A stretch of DNA of 64,000 nucleotides from Parapristionchus giblindavisi (taxonomy: Eukaryota; Nematoda; Chromadorea; Rhabditida; Diplogasteridae), in NCBI GenBank assembly GCA_943737045.1, contig CALSFV010000019.1, forward strand, positions 806,001 through 870,000. Reading direction: 5' to 3'. A model generated the notes under the pieces. That model ran no database searches. It was not told the origin of the DNA and worked only from the letters and a program-made list of their open reading frames with translations. Made by a program: the position numbers and the translations under genes. Within the stretch, counting starts at the first letter, position 1; each line of letters opens with the position of its first letter. Positions 38,309 to 52,396 of this stretch are shown here, in pieces.

Positions 38309-40537
38309 GAAAGATAAATTTACATATTGGCCGTACTGACCACTTTGAAATAGTTTATCTTATTCAGAATTTTTCGCCCTTTCATTTAGTATATGACACG
38401 ATAGGATTCATTTTCATTTTCATATTTCTCAAGTTATCTTGATCATATCAGAGTAAAGGCTACTTTTGTACTTCGATCATTATAGCATCAGTAAAATATT
38501 AAAGATCGACATGACCTGAAGTGTGTCTCATTCAGAATTTTTTCCTCTTTCACATAGTATATCACTCGCTGAGTATCTTTGACAATTTGACTTGTAACGT
38601 GCTGTTTTGTACCAAAAACAGAGAGTACTGAAAGATAAATTTACATATTGGCCGTACTGACCACTTTGAAATAGTTTATCTTATTCAGAATTTTTCGCCC
38701 TTTCATTTGGTATATGACACGATAGGATTCATTTTCATTTTCATATTTCTCAAGTTATCTTGATCATATCAGAGTAAAGGCTACTTTTGTACTTCGATCA
38801 TTATAGCATCAGTAAAATATTACAGATCGACATGACCTGAAGTGTGTCTCATTCAGGATTTTTTCCTCTTTCACATAGTATATCACTCGCTGAGTATCTT
38901 TGACAATTTGACTTGTAACGTGCTGTTTTGTACCAAAAACAGAGAGTACTGAAAGATAAATTTACATATTGGCCGTACTGACCACTTTGAAATAGTTTAT
39001 CTTATTCAGAATTTTTCGCCCTTTCATTTAGTATATGACACGATAGGATTCATTTTCATTTTCATATTTCTCAAGTTATCTTGATCATATCAGAGTAAAG
39101 GCTACTTTTGTACTTCGATCATTATAGCATCAGTAAAATATTAAAGATCGACATGACCTGAAGTGTGTCTCATTCAGAATTTTTTCCTCTTTCACATAGT
39201 ATATCACTCGCTGAGTATCTTTGACAATTTGACTTGTAACGTGCTGTTTTGTACCAAAAACAGAGAGTACTGAAAGATAAATTTACATATTGGCCGTACT
39301 GACCACTTTGAAATAGTTTATCTTATTCAGAATTTTTCGCCCTTTCATTTGGTATATGACACGATAGGATTCATTTTCATTTTCATATTTCTCAAGTTAT
39401 CTTGATCATATCAGAGTAAAGGCTACTTTTGTACTTCGATCATTATAGCATCAGTAAAATATTACAGATCGACATGACCTGAAGTGTGTCTCATTCAGGA
39501 TTTTTTCCTCTTTCACATAGTATATCACTCGCTGAGTATCTTTGACAATTTGACTTGTAACGTGCTGTTTTGTACCAAAAACAGAGAGTACTGAAAGATA
39601 AATTTACATATTGGCCGTACTGACCACTTTGAAATAGTTTATCTTATTCAGAATTTTTCGCCCTTTCATTTGGTATATGACACGATAGGAATCATTTTCA
39701 TTTTCATATTTCTCAAGTTATCTTGATCATATCAGAGTAAAGGCTACTTTTGTACTTCGATCATTATAGCAGCCGTAATATATTACAGATCGACATGACC
39801 TGAAGTGTGTCTCTTTCACATAGTATATCACTCGCTGAGTATCATTGACAATTTGACTTGTAACATACTGTTTTGTACCAAAAACAGAGAGTACTGAAAG
39901 ATAAATTTACATATTGGCCGTACTGACCACTTTGAAATAGTTTATCTTATTCAGAATTTTTCGCCCTTTCATTTGGTATATGACACGATAGGATTCATTT
40001 TCATTTTCATATTTCTCAAGTTATCTTGATCATATCAGAGTAAAGGCTACTTTTGTACTTCGATCATTATAACATCAGTAAAATATTACAGATCGACATG
40101 ACCTGAAGTGTGTCTCATTCAGAATTTTTTCCTCTTTCACATAGTATATCACTCGCTGAGTATCATTGACAATTTGACTTGTAACGTGCTGTTTTGTACC
40201 AAAAACAGAGAGTACTGAAAGATAAATTTACATATTGGCCGTACTGACCACTTTGAAATAGTTTATCTTATTCAGAATTTTTCGCCCTTTCATTTGGTAT
40301 ATGACACGATAGGATTCATTTTCATTTTCATATTTCTCAAGTTATCTTGATCATATCAGAGTAAAGGCTACTTTTGTACTTCGATCATTATAGCATCAGT
40401 AAAATATTACAGATCGACATGACCTGAAGTGTGTCTCATTCAGGATTTTTTCCTCTTTCACATAGTATATCACTCGCTGAGTATCTTTGACAATTTGACT
40501 TGTAACGTGCTGTTTTGTACCAAAAACAGAGAGTACT
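38309..40537 (+). repeat. 2,229-bp seven-unit tandem duplication, copy 2
   Basis: Repeats 36,080-38,308 unit for unit, including the 303-bp unit (39,593) and the ATAACATCAG unit (39,896). After 40,537 the next unit has CGCTC instead of CATTTAG, so no third copy follows in tandem. Confidence 0.93.
39593..39895 (+). repeat. 303-bp unit with 18-bp deletion (second)
   Basis: Identical deletion, junction TCTC/TTTCAC at 39,810-39,819, with the same GCCGTAATATATT. It is a copy of the first 303-bp unit made by the 2,229-bp duplication. Confidence 0.95.
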
Positions 40538-42463
40538 GAAAGATAAATTTACATATTGGCCGTACTGACCACTTTGAAATAGTTTATCTTATTCAGAATT
40601 TTTCGCTCTTTCATTTGGTATATGACACGATAGGATTCATTTTCATTTTCATATTTCTCAAGTTATCTTGATCATATCAGAGTAAAGGCTACTTTTGTAC
40701 TTCGATCATTATAGCATCAGTAAAATATTAAAGATCGACATGACCTGAAGTGTGTCTCATTCAGAATTTTTTCCTCTTTCACATAGTATATCACTCGCTG
40801 AGTATCTTTGACAATTTGACTTGTAACGTGCTGTTTTGTACCAAAAACAGAGAGTACTGAAAGATAAATTTACATATTGGCCGTACTGACCACTTTGAAA
40901 TAGTTTATCTTATTCAGAATTTTTCGCCCTTTCATTTGGTATATGACACGATAGGATTCATTTTCATTTTCATATTTCTCAAGTTATCTTGATCATATCA
41001 GAGTAAAGGCTACTTTTGTACTTCGATCATTATAGCATCAGTAAAATATTACAGATCGACATGACCTGAAGTGTGTCTCATTCAGGATTTTTTCCTCTTT
41101 CACATAGTATATCACTCGCTGAGTATCTTTGACAATTTGACTTGTAACGTGCTGTTTTGTACCAAAAACAGAGAGTACTGAAAGATAAATTTACATATTG
41201 GCCGTACTGACCACTTTGAAATAGTTTATCTTATTCAGAATTTTTCGCTCTTTCATTTGGTATATGACACGATAGGATTCATTTTCATTTTCATATTTCT
41301 CAAGTTATCTTGATCATATCAGAGTAAAGGCTACTTTTGTACTTCGATCATTATAACATCAGTAAAATATTACAGATCGACATGACCTGAAGTGTGTCTC
41401 ATTCAGAATTTTTTCCTCTTTCACATAGTATATCACTCGCTGAGTATCATTGACAATTTGACTTGTAACGTGCTGTTTTGTACCAAAAACAGAGAGTACT
41501 GAAAGATAAATTTACATATTGGCCGTACTGACCACTTTGAAATAGTTTATCTTATTCAGAATTTTTCGCCCTTTCATTTGGTATATGACACGATAGGATT
41601 CATTTTCATTTTCATATTTCTCAAGTTATCTTGATCATATCAGAGTAAAGGCTACTTTTGTACTTCGATCATTATAGCATCAGTAAAATATTAAAGATCG
41701 ACATGACCTGAAGTGTGTCTCATTCAGAATTTTTTCCTCTTTCACATAGTATATCACTCGCTGAGTATCATTGACAATTTGACTTGTAACATACTGTTTT
41801 GTACCAAAAACAGAGAGTACTGAAAGATAAATTTACATATTGGCCGTACTGACCACTTTGAAATAGTTTATCTTATTCAGAATTTTTCGCCCTTTCATTT
41901 GGTATATGACACGATAGGATTCATTTTCATTTTCATATTTCTCAAGTTATCTTGATCATATCAGAGTAAAGGCTACTTTTGTACTTCGATCATTATAGCA
42001 TCAGTAAAATATTACAGATCGACATGACCTGAAGTGTGTCTCATTCAGGATTTTTTCCTCTTTCACATAGTATATCACTCGCTGAGTATCTTTGACAATT
42101 TGACTTGTAACGTGCTGTTTTGTACCAAAAACAGAGAGTACTGAAAGACAAATTTACATATTGGCCGTACTGACCACTTTGAAATAGTTTATCTTATTCA
42201 GAATTTTTCGCTCTTTCATTTTGTATATGACACGATAGGATTCATTTTCATTTTCATATTTCTCAAGTTATCTTGATCATATCAGAGTAAAGGCTACTTT
42301 TGTACTTCGATCATTATAACATCAGTAAAATATTACAGATCGACATGACCTGAAGTGTGTCTCATTCAGAATTTTTTCCTCTTTCACATAGTATATCACT
42401 CGCTGAGTATCTTTGACAATTTGACTTGTAACGTGCTGTTTTGTACCAAAAACAGAGAGTACT
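39593..42463 (+). repeat. Dispersed block, copy 1 (2,871 bp)
   Basis: Order: 303-bp unit; ATAACATCAG unit; AGGATT unit; CGCTC unit with TTAAAGATC (40,538); CGCCC/AGGATT unit (40,859); CGCTC/ATAACATC unit (41,180); CGCCC/TTAAAG unit (41,501); AGGATT unit (41,822); and a unit starting GAAAGACAAA with CATTTTGTATATG (42,143). The same series recurs at 45,995-48,544 without the unit at 40,859. Confidence 0.9.
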
Positions 42464-45400
42464 GAAAGATAAATTTACATATTGGCCGTACTGACCACTT
42501 TGAAATAGTTTATCTTATTCAGAATTTTTCGCCCTTTCATTTGGTATATGACACGATAGGAATCATTTTCATTTTCATATTTCTCAAGTTATCTTGATCA
42601 TATCAGAGTAAAGGCTACTTTTGTACTTCGATCATTATAGCAGCCGTAAAATATTACAGATCGACATGACCTGAAGTGTGTCTCATTCAGAATTTTTTCC
42701 TCTTTCACATAGTATATCACTCGCTGAGTATCATTGACAATTTGACTTGTAACATACTGTTTTGTACCAAAAACAGAGAGTACTGAAAGATAAATTTACA
42801 TTTTGGCCGTACTGACCACTTTGAAATAGTTTATCTTATTCAGAATTTTTCGCCCTTTCATTTGGTATATGACACGATAGGATTCATTTTCATTTTCATA
42901 TTTCTCAAGTTATCTTGATCATATCAGAGTAAAAGCTACTTTTGTACTTCGATCATTATAGCAGCCGTAAAATATTACAGATCGACATGACCTGAAGTGT
43001 GTCTCATTCAGAATTTTTTCCTCTTTCACATAGTATATCACTCGCTGAGTATCTTTGACAATTTGACTTGTAACGTGCTGTTTTGTACCAAAAACAGAGA
43101 GTACTGAAAGATAAATTTACATATTGGCCGTACTGACCACTTTGAAATAGTTTATCTTATTCAGAATTTTTCGCCCTTTCATTTGGTATATGACACGATA
43201 GGATTCATTTTCATTTTCATATTTCTCAAGTTATCTTGATCATATCAGAGTAAAGGCTACTTTTGTACTTCGATCATTATAGCATCAGTAAAATATTACA
43301 GATCGACATGACCTGAAGTGTGTCTCATTCAGAATTTTTTCCTCTTTCACATAGTATATCACTCGCTGAGTATCATTGACAATTTGACTTGTAACATACT
43401 GTTTTGTACCAAAAACAGAGAGTACTGAAAGATAAATTTACATATTGGCCGTACTGACCCCTTTGAAATAGTTTATCTTATTCAGAATTTTTCGCCCTTT
43501 CATTTGGTATATGACACGATAGGATTCATTTTCATTTTCATATTTCTCAAGTTATCTTGATCATATCAGAGTAAAGGCTACTTTTGTACTTCGATCATTA
43601 TAGCATCAGTAAAATATTACAGATCGACATGACCTGAAGTGTGTCTCATTCAGAATTTTTTCCTCTTTCACATAGTATATCACTCGCTGAGTATCTTTGA
43701 CAATTTGACTTGTAACATACTGTTTTGTACCAAAAACAGAGAGTACTGAAAGATAAATTTACATATTGGCCGTACTGACCCCTTTGAAATAGTTTATCTT
43801 ATTCAGAATTTTTCGCCCTTTCATTTGGTATATGACACGATAGGATTCATTTTCATTTTCATATTTCTCAAGTTATCTTGATCATATCAGAGTAAAGGCT
43901 ACTTTTGTACTTCGATCATTATAGCATCAGTAAAATATTACAGATCGACATGACCTGAAGTGTGTCTCATTCAGAATTTTTTCCTCTTTCACATAGTATA
44001 TCACTCGCTGAGTATCTTTGACAATTTGACTTGTAACGTGCTGTTTTGTACCAAAAACAGAGAGTACTGAAAGATAAATTTACATATTGGCCGTACTGAC
44101 CACTTTGAAATAGTTTATCTTATTCAGAATTTTTCGCCCTTTCATTTAGTATATGACACGATAGGATTCATTTTCATTTTCATATTTCTCAAGTTATCTT
44201 GATCATATCAGAGTAAAGGCTACTTTTGTACTTCGATCATTATAGCATCAGTAAAATATTAAAGATCGACATGACCTGAAGTGTGTCTCATTCAGAATTT
44301 TTTCCTCTTTCACATAGTATATCACTCGCTGAGTATCTTTGACAATTTGACTTGTAACGTGCTGTTTTGTACCAAAAACAGAGAGTACTGAAAGATAAAT
44401 TTACATATTGGCCGTACTGACCACTTTGAAATAGTTTATCTTATTCAGAATTTTTCGCCCTTTCATTTGGTATATGACACGATAGGATTCATTTTCATTT
44501 TCATATTTCTCAAGTTATCTTGATCATATCAGAGTAAAGGCTACTTTTGTACTTCGATCATTATAGCATCAGTAAAATATTACAGATCGACATGACCTGA
44601 AGTGTGTCTCATTCAGGATTTTTTCCTCTTTCACATAGTATATCACTCGCTGAGTATCTTTGACAATTTGACTTGTAACGTGCTGTTTTGTACCAAAAAC
44701 AGAGAGTACTGAAAGATAAATTTACATATTGGCCGTACTGACCACTTTGAAATAGTTTATCTTATTCAGAATTTTTCGCCCTTTCATTTGGTATATGACA
44801 CGATAGGAATCATTTTCATTTTCATATTTCTCAAGTTATCTTGATCATATCAGAGTAAAGGCTACTTTTGTACTTCGATCATTATAGCATCAGTAAAATA
44901 TTACAGATCGACATGACCTGAAGTGTGTCTCATTCAGAATTTTTTCCTCTTTCACATAGTATATCACTCGCTGAGTATCATTGACAATTTGACTTGTAAC
45001 ATACTGTTTTGTACCAAAAACAGAGAGTACTGAAAGATAAATTTACATATTGGCCGTACTGACCCCTTTGAAATAGTTTATCTTATTCAGAATTTTTCGC
45101 CCTTTCATTTGGTATATGACACGATAGGATTCATTTTCATTTTCATATTTCTCAAGTTATCTTGATCATATCAGAGTAAAGGCTACTTTTGTACTTCGAT
45201 CATTATAGCATCAGTAAAATATTACAGATCGACATGACCTGAAGTGTGTCTCATTCAGAATTTTTTCCTCTTTCACATAGTATATCACTCGCTGAGTATC
45301 TTTGACAATTTGACTTGTAACATACTGTTTTGTACCAAAAACAGAGAGTACTGAAAGATAAATTTACATATTGGCCGTACTGACCACTTTGAAATAGTTT

Positions 45401-45994
45401 ATCTTATTCAGAATTTTTCGCCCTTTCATTTGGTATATGACACGATAGGATTCATTTTCATTTTCATATTTCTCAAGTTATCTTGATCATATCAGAGTAA
45501 AGGCTACTTTTGTACTTCGATCATTATAACATCAGTAAAATATTACAGATCGACATGACCTGAAGTGTGTCTCATTCAGAATTTTTTCCTCTTTCACATA
45601 GTATATCACTCGCTGAGTATCATTGACAATTTGACTTGTAACGTGCTGTTTTGTACCAAAAACAGAGAGTACTGAAAGATAAATTTACATATTGGCCGTA
45701 CTGACCACTTTGAAATAGTTTATCTTATTCAGAATTTTTCGCCCTTTCATTTGGTATATGACACGATAGGATTCATTTTCATTTTCATATTTCTCAAGTT
45801 ATCTTGATCATATCAGAGTAAAGGCTACTTTTGTACTTCGATCATTATAGCATCAGTAAAATATTAAAGATCGACATGACCTGAAGTGTGTCTCATTCAG
45901 GATTTTTTCCTCTTTCACATAGTATATCACTCGCTGAGTATCTTTGACAATTTGACTTGTAACGTGCTGTTTTGTACCAAAAACAGAGAGTACT

Positions 45995-46297
45995 GAAAGA
46001 TAAATTTACATATTGGCCGTACTGACCACTTTGAAATAGTTTATCTTATTCAGAATTTTTCGCCCTTTCATTTGGTATATGACACGATAGGAATCATTTT
46101 CATTTTCATATTTCTCAAGTTATCTTGATCATATCAGAGTAAAGGCTACTTTTGTACTTCGATCATTATAGCAGCCGTAATATATTACAGATCGACATGA
46201 CCTGAAGTGTGTCTCTTTCACATAGTATATCACTCGCTGAGTATCATTGACAATTTGACTTGTAACATACTGTTTTGTACCAAAAACAGAGAGTACT
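45995..46297 (+). repeat. 303-bp unit with 18-bp deletion (third)
   Basis: Same deletion and private variant, junction starting at 46,212. It lies 6,402 bp from the second copy and marks the dispersed duplicate of the 39.6-42.5 kb block. Confidence 0.95.
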
Positions 46298-48544
46298 GAA
46301 AGATAAATTTACATATTGGCCGTACTGACCACTTTGAAATAGTTTATCTTATTCAGAATTTTTCGCCCTTTCATTTGGTATATGACACGATAGGATTCAT
46401 TTTCATTTTCATATTTCTCAAGTTATCTTGATCATATCAGAGTAAAGGCTACTTTTGTACTTCGATCATTATAACATCAGTAAAATATTACAGATCGACA
46501 TGACCTGAAGTGTGTCTCATTCAGAATTTTTTCCTCTTTCACATAGTATATCACTCGCTGAGTATCATTGACAATTTGACTTGTAACGTGCTGTTTTGTA
46601 CCAAAAACAGAGAGTACTGAAAGATAAATTTACATATTGGCCGTACTGACCACTTTGAAATAGTTTATCTTATTCAGAATTTTTCGCCCTTTCATTTGGT
46701 ATATGACACGATAGGATTCATTTTCATTTTCATATTTCTCAAGTTATCTTGATCATATCAGAGTAAAGGCTACTTTTGTACTTCGATCATTATAGCATCA
46801 GTAAAATATTACAGATCGACATGACCTGAAGTGTGTCTCATTCAGGATTTTTTCCTCTTTCACATAGTATATCACTCGCTGAGTATCTTTGACAATTTGA
46901 CTTGTAACGTGCTGTTTTGTACCAAAAACAGAGAGTACTGAAAGATAAATTTACATATTGGCCGTACTGACCACTTTGAAATAGTTTATCTTATTCAGAA
47001 TTTTTCGCTCTTTCATTTGGTATATGACACGATAGGATTCATTTTCATTTTCATATTTCTCAAGTTATCTTGATCATATCAGAGTAAAGGCTACTTTTGT
47101 ACTTCGATCATTATAGCATCAGTAAAATATTAAAGATCGACATGACCTGAAGTGTGTCTCATTCAGAATTTTTTCCTCTTTCACATAGTATATCACTCGC
47201 TGAGTATCTTTGACAATTTGACTTGTAACGTGCTGTTTTGTACCAAAAACAGAGAGTACTGAAAGATAAATTTACATATTGGCCGTACTGACCACTTTGA
47301 AATAGTTTATCTTATTCAGAATTTTTCGCTCTTTCATTTGGTATATGACACGATAGGATTCATTTTCATTTTCATATTTCTCAAGTTATCTTGATCATAT
47401 CAGAGTAAAGGCTACTTTTGTACTTCGATCATTATAACATCAGTAAAATATTACAGATCGACATGACCTGAAGTGTGTCTCATTCAGAATTTTTTCCTCT
47501 TTCACATAGTATATCACTCGCTGAGTATCATTGACAATTTGACTTGTAACGTGCTGTTTTGTACCAAAAACAGAGAGTACTGAAAGATAAATTTACATAT
47601 TGGCCGTACTGACCACTTTGAAATAGTTTATCTTATTCAGAATTTTTCGCCCTTTCATTTGGTATATGACACGATAGGATTCATTTTCATTTTCATATTT
47701 CTCAAGTTATCTTGATCATATCAGAGTAAAGGCTACTTTTGTACTTCGATCATTATAGCATCAGTAAAATATTAAAGATCGACATGACCTGAAGTGTGTC
47801 TCATTCAGAATTTTTTCCTCTTTCACATAGTATATCACTCGCTGAGTATCATTGACAATTTGACTTGTAACATACTGTTTTGTACCAAAAACAGAGAGTA
47901 CTGAAAGATAAATTTACATATTGGCCGTACTGACCACTTTGAAATAGTTTATCTTATTCAGAATTTTTCGCCCTTTCATTTGGTATATGACACGATAGGA
48001 TTCATTTTCATTTTCATATTTCTCAAGTTATCTTGATCATATCAGAGTAAAGGCTACTTTTGTACTTCGATCATTATAGCATCAGTAAAATATTACAGAT
48101 CGACATGACCTGAAGTGTGTCTCATTCAGGATTTTTTCCTCTTTCACATAGTATATCACTCGCTGAGTATCTTTGACAATTTGACTTGTAACGTGCTGTT
48201 TTGTACCAAAAACAGAGAGTACTGAAAGACAAATTTACATATTGGCCGTACTGACCACTTTGAAATAGTTTATCTTATTCAGAATTTTTCGCTCTTTCAT
48301 TTTGTATATGACACGATAGGATTCATTTTCATTTTCATATTTCTCAAGTTATCTTGATCATATCAGAGTAAAGGCTACTTTTGTACTTCGATCATTATAA
48401 CATCAGTAAAATATTACAGATCGACATGACCTGAAGTGTGTCTCATTCAGAATTTTTTCCTCTTTCACATAGTATATCACTCGCTGAGTATCGTTGACAA
48501 TTTGACTTGTAACGTGCTGTTTTGTACCAAAAACAGAGAGTACT
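45995..48544 (+). repeat. Dispersed block, copy 2 (2,550 bp, one unit shorter)
   Basis: Offset from copy 1 is 6,402 bp as far as the unit at 46,940 and 6,081 bp from 47,261 on. One 321-bp unit has been lost here, or gained in copy 1. The rare GAAAGACAAA plus CATTTTGTATATG unit (42,143 and 48,224) confirms the pairing. The intervening 42,464-45,994 contains CCCC-type and CATTTAG-type units related to 33.5-36 kb. Confidence 0.9.
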
Positions 48545-49828
48545 GAAAGATAAATTTACATATTGGCCGTACTGACCACTTTGAAATAGTTTATCTTATT
48601 CAGAATTTTTCGCTCTTTCATTTGGTATATGACACGATAGGATTCATTTTCATTTTCATATTTCTCAAGTTATCTTGATCATATCAGAGTAAAGGCTACT
48701 TTTGTACTTCGATCATTATAACATCAGTAAAATATTACAGATCGACATGACCTGAAGTGTGTCTCATTCAGAATTTTTTCCTCTTTCACATAGTATATCA
48801 CTCGCTGAGTATCATTGACAATTTGACTTGTAACGTGCTGTTTTGTACCAAAAACAGAGAGTACTGAAAGATAAATTTACATATTGGCCGTACTGACCAC
48901 TTTGAAATAGTTTATCTTATTCAGAATTTTTCGCCCTTTCATTTGGTATATGACACGATAGGATTCATTTTCATTTTCATATTTCTCAAGTTATCTTGAT
49001 CATATCAGAGTAAAGGCTACTTTTGTACTTCGATCATTATAGCATCAGTAAAATATTAAAGATCGACATGACCTGAAGTGTGTCTCATTCAGAATTTTTT
49101 CCTCTTTCACATAGTATATCACTCGCTGAGTATCATTGACAATTTGACTTGTAACATACTGTTTTGTACCAAAAACAGAGAGTACTGAAAGATAAATTTA
49201 CATATTGGCCGTACTGACCACTTTGAAATAGTTTATCTTATTCAGAATTTTTCGCCCTTTCATTTGGTATATGACACGATAGGATTCATTTTCATTTTCA
49301 TATTTCTCAAGTTATCTTGATCATATCAGAGTAAAGGCTACTTTTGTACTTCGATCATTATAGCATCAGTAAAATATTAAAGATCGACATGACCTGAAGT
49401 GTGTCTCATTCAGAATTTTTTCCTCTTTCACATAGTATATCACTCGCTGAGTATCTTTGACAATTTGACTTGTAACGTGCTGTTTTGTACCAAAAACAGA
49501 GAGTACTGAAAGATAAATTTACATATTGGCCGTACTGACCACTTTGAAATAGTTTATCTTATTCAGAATTTTTCGCCCTTTCATTTGGTATATGACACGA
49601 TAGGATTCATTTTCATTTTCATATTTCTCAAGTTATCTTGATCATATCAGAGTAAAGGCTACTTTTGTACTTCGATCATTATAGCATCAGTAAAATATTA
49701 CAGATCGACATGACCTGAAGTGTGTCTCATTCAGGATTTTTTCCTCTTTCACATAGTATATCACTCGCTGAGTATCTTTGACAATTTGACTTGTAACGTG
49801 CTGTTTTGTACCAAAAACAGAGAGTACT

Positions 49829-51112
49829 GAAAGATAAATTTACATATTGGCCGTACTGACCACTTTGAAATAGTTTATCTTATTCAGAATTTTTCGCTCT
49901 TTCATTTGGTATATGACACGATAGGATTCATTTTCATTTTCATATTTCTCAAGTTATCTTGATCATATCAGAGTAAAGGCTACGTTTGTACGTCGATCAT
50001 TATAGCATCAGTAAAATATTAAAGATCGACATGACCTGAAGTGTGTCTCATTCAGAATTTTTTCCTCTTTCACATAGTATATCACTCGCTGAGTATCTTT
50101 GACAATTTGACTTGTAACGTGCTGTTTTGTACCAAAAACAGAGAGTACTGAAAGATAAATTTACATATTGGCCGTACTGACCACTTTGAAATAGTTTATC
50201 TTATTCAGAATTTTTCGCCCTTTCATTTGGTATATGACACGATAGGATTCATTTTCATTTTCATATTTCTCAAGTTATCTTGATCATATCAGAGTAAAGG
50301 CTACTTTTGTACTTCGATCATTATAGCATCAGTAAAATTTTAAAGATCGACATGACCTGAAGTGTGTCTCATTCAGAATTTTTTCCTCTTTCACATAGTA
50401 TATCACTCGCTGAGTATCTTTGACAATTTGACTTGTAACGTGCTGTTTTGTACCAAAAACAGAGAGTACTGAAAGATAAATTTACATATTGGCCGTACTG
50501 ACCACTTTGAAATAGTTTATCTTATTCAGAATTTTTCGCCCTTTCATTTGGTATATGACACGATAGGATTCATTTTCATTTTCATATTTCTCAAGTTATC
50601 TTGATCATATCAGAGTAAAGGCTACTTTTGTACTTCGATCATTATAGCATCAGTAAAATATTACAGATCGACATGACCTGAAGTGTGTCTCATTCAGGAT
50701 TTTTTCCTCTTTCACATAGTATATCACTCGCTGAGTATCTTTGACAATTTGACTTGTAACGTGCTGTTTTGTACCAAAAACAGAGAGTACTGAAAGATAA
50801 ATTTACATATTGGCCGTACTGACCACTTTGAAATAGTTTATCTTATTCAGAATTTTTCGCTCTTTTATTTGGTATATGACACGATAGGATTCATTTTCAT
50901 TTTCATATTTCTCAAGTTATCTTGATCATATCAGAGTAAAGGCTACGTTTGTACGTCGATCATTATAGCATCAGTAAAATATTAAAGATCGACATGACCT
51001 GAAGTGTGTCTCATTCAGAATTTTTTCCTCTTTCACATAGTATATCACTCGCTGAGTATCTTTGACAATTTGACTTGTAACGTGCTGTTTTGTACCAAAA
51101 ACAGAGAGTACT
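49829..51112 (+). repeat. 1,284-bp four-unit higher-order repeat, copy 1
   Basis: Units start at 49,829 (with TACGTTTGTACGTCG), 50,150 (with AAAATTTTAAAG), 50,471 (TTCAGGATTTT) and 50,792 (TACGTTTGTACGTCG). The series is repeated at +1,284 bp. The last unit has a private TCTTTTATTTGG. Confidence 0.93.
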
Positions 51113-52396
51113 GAAAGATAAATTTACATATTGGCCGTACTGACCACTTTGAAATAGTTTATCTTATTCAGAATTTTTCGCCCTTTCATTTGGTATATGA
51201 CACGATAGGATTCATTTTCATTTTCATATTTCTCAAGTTATCTTGATCATATCAGAGTAAAGGCTACGTTTGTACGTCGATCATTATAGCATCAGTAAAA
51301 TATTAAAGATCGACATGACCTGAAGTGTGTCTCATTCAGAATTTTTTCCTCTTTCACATAGTATATCACTCGCTGAGTATCTTTGACAATTTGACTTGTA
51401 ACGTGCTGTTTTGTACCAAAAACAGAGAGTACTGAAAGATAAATTTACATATTGGCCGTACTGACCACTTTGAAATAGTTTATCTTATTCAGAATTTTTC
51501 GCCCTTTCATTTGGTATATGACACGATAGGATTCATTTTCATTTTCATATTTCTCAAGTTATCTTGATCATATCAGAGTAAAGGCTACTTTTGTACTTCG
51601 ATCATTATAGCATCAGTAAAATTTTAAAGATCGACATGACCTGAAGTGTGTCTCATTCAGAATTTTTTCCTCTTTCACATAGTATATCACTCGCTGAGTA
51701 TCTTTGACAATTTGACTTGTAACGTGCTGTTTTGTACCAAAAACAGAGAGTACTGAAAGATAAATTTACATATTGGCCGTACTGACCACTTTGAAATAGT
51801 TTATCTTATTCAGAATTTTTCGCCCTTTCATTTGGTATATGACACGATAGGATTCATTTTCATTTTCATATTTCTCAAGTTATCTTGATCATATCAGAGT
51901 AAAGGCTACTTTTGTACTTCGATCATTATAGCATCAGTAAAATATTACAGATCGACATGACCTGAAGTGTGTCTCATTCAGGATTTTTTCCTCTTTCACA
52001 TAGTATATCACTCGCTGAGTATCTTTGACAATTTGACTTGTAACGTGCTGTTTTGTACCAAAAACAGAGAGTACTGAAAGATAAATTTACATATTGGCCG
52101 TACTGACCACTTTGAAATAGTTTATCTTATTCAGAATTTTTCGCTCTTTCATTTGGTATATGACACGATAGGATTCATTTTCATTTTCATATTTCTCAAG
52201 TTATCTTGATCATATCAGAGTAAAGGCTACGTTTGTACGTCGATCATTATAGCATCAGTAAAATATTAAAGATCGACATGACCTGAAGTGTGTCTCATTC
52301 AGAATTTTTTCCTCTTTCTCATAGTATATCACTCGCTGAGTATCTTTGACAATTTGACTTGTAACGTGCTGTTTTGTACCAAAAACAGAGAGTACT
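51113..52396 (+). repeat. 1,284-bp four-unit higher-order repeat, copy 2
   Basis: Units at 51,113, 51,434, 51,755 and 52,076 repeat copy 1: double TACG variant, AAAATTTTAAAG, TTCAGGATTTT, double TACG variant. The first units of the two copies differ at one marker (CGCTC at 49,829, CGCCC at 51,113), and 52,076 has a private TTTCTCATAG. Confidence 0.93.
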
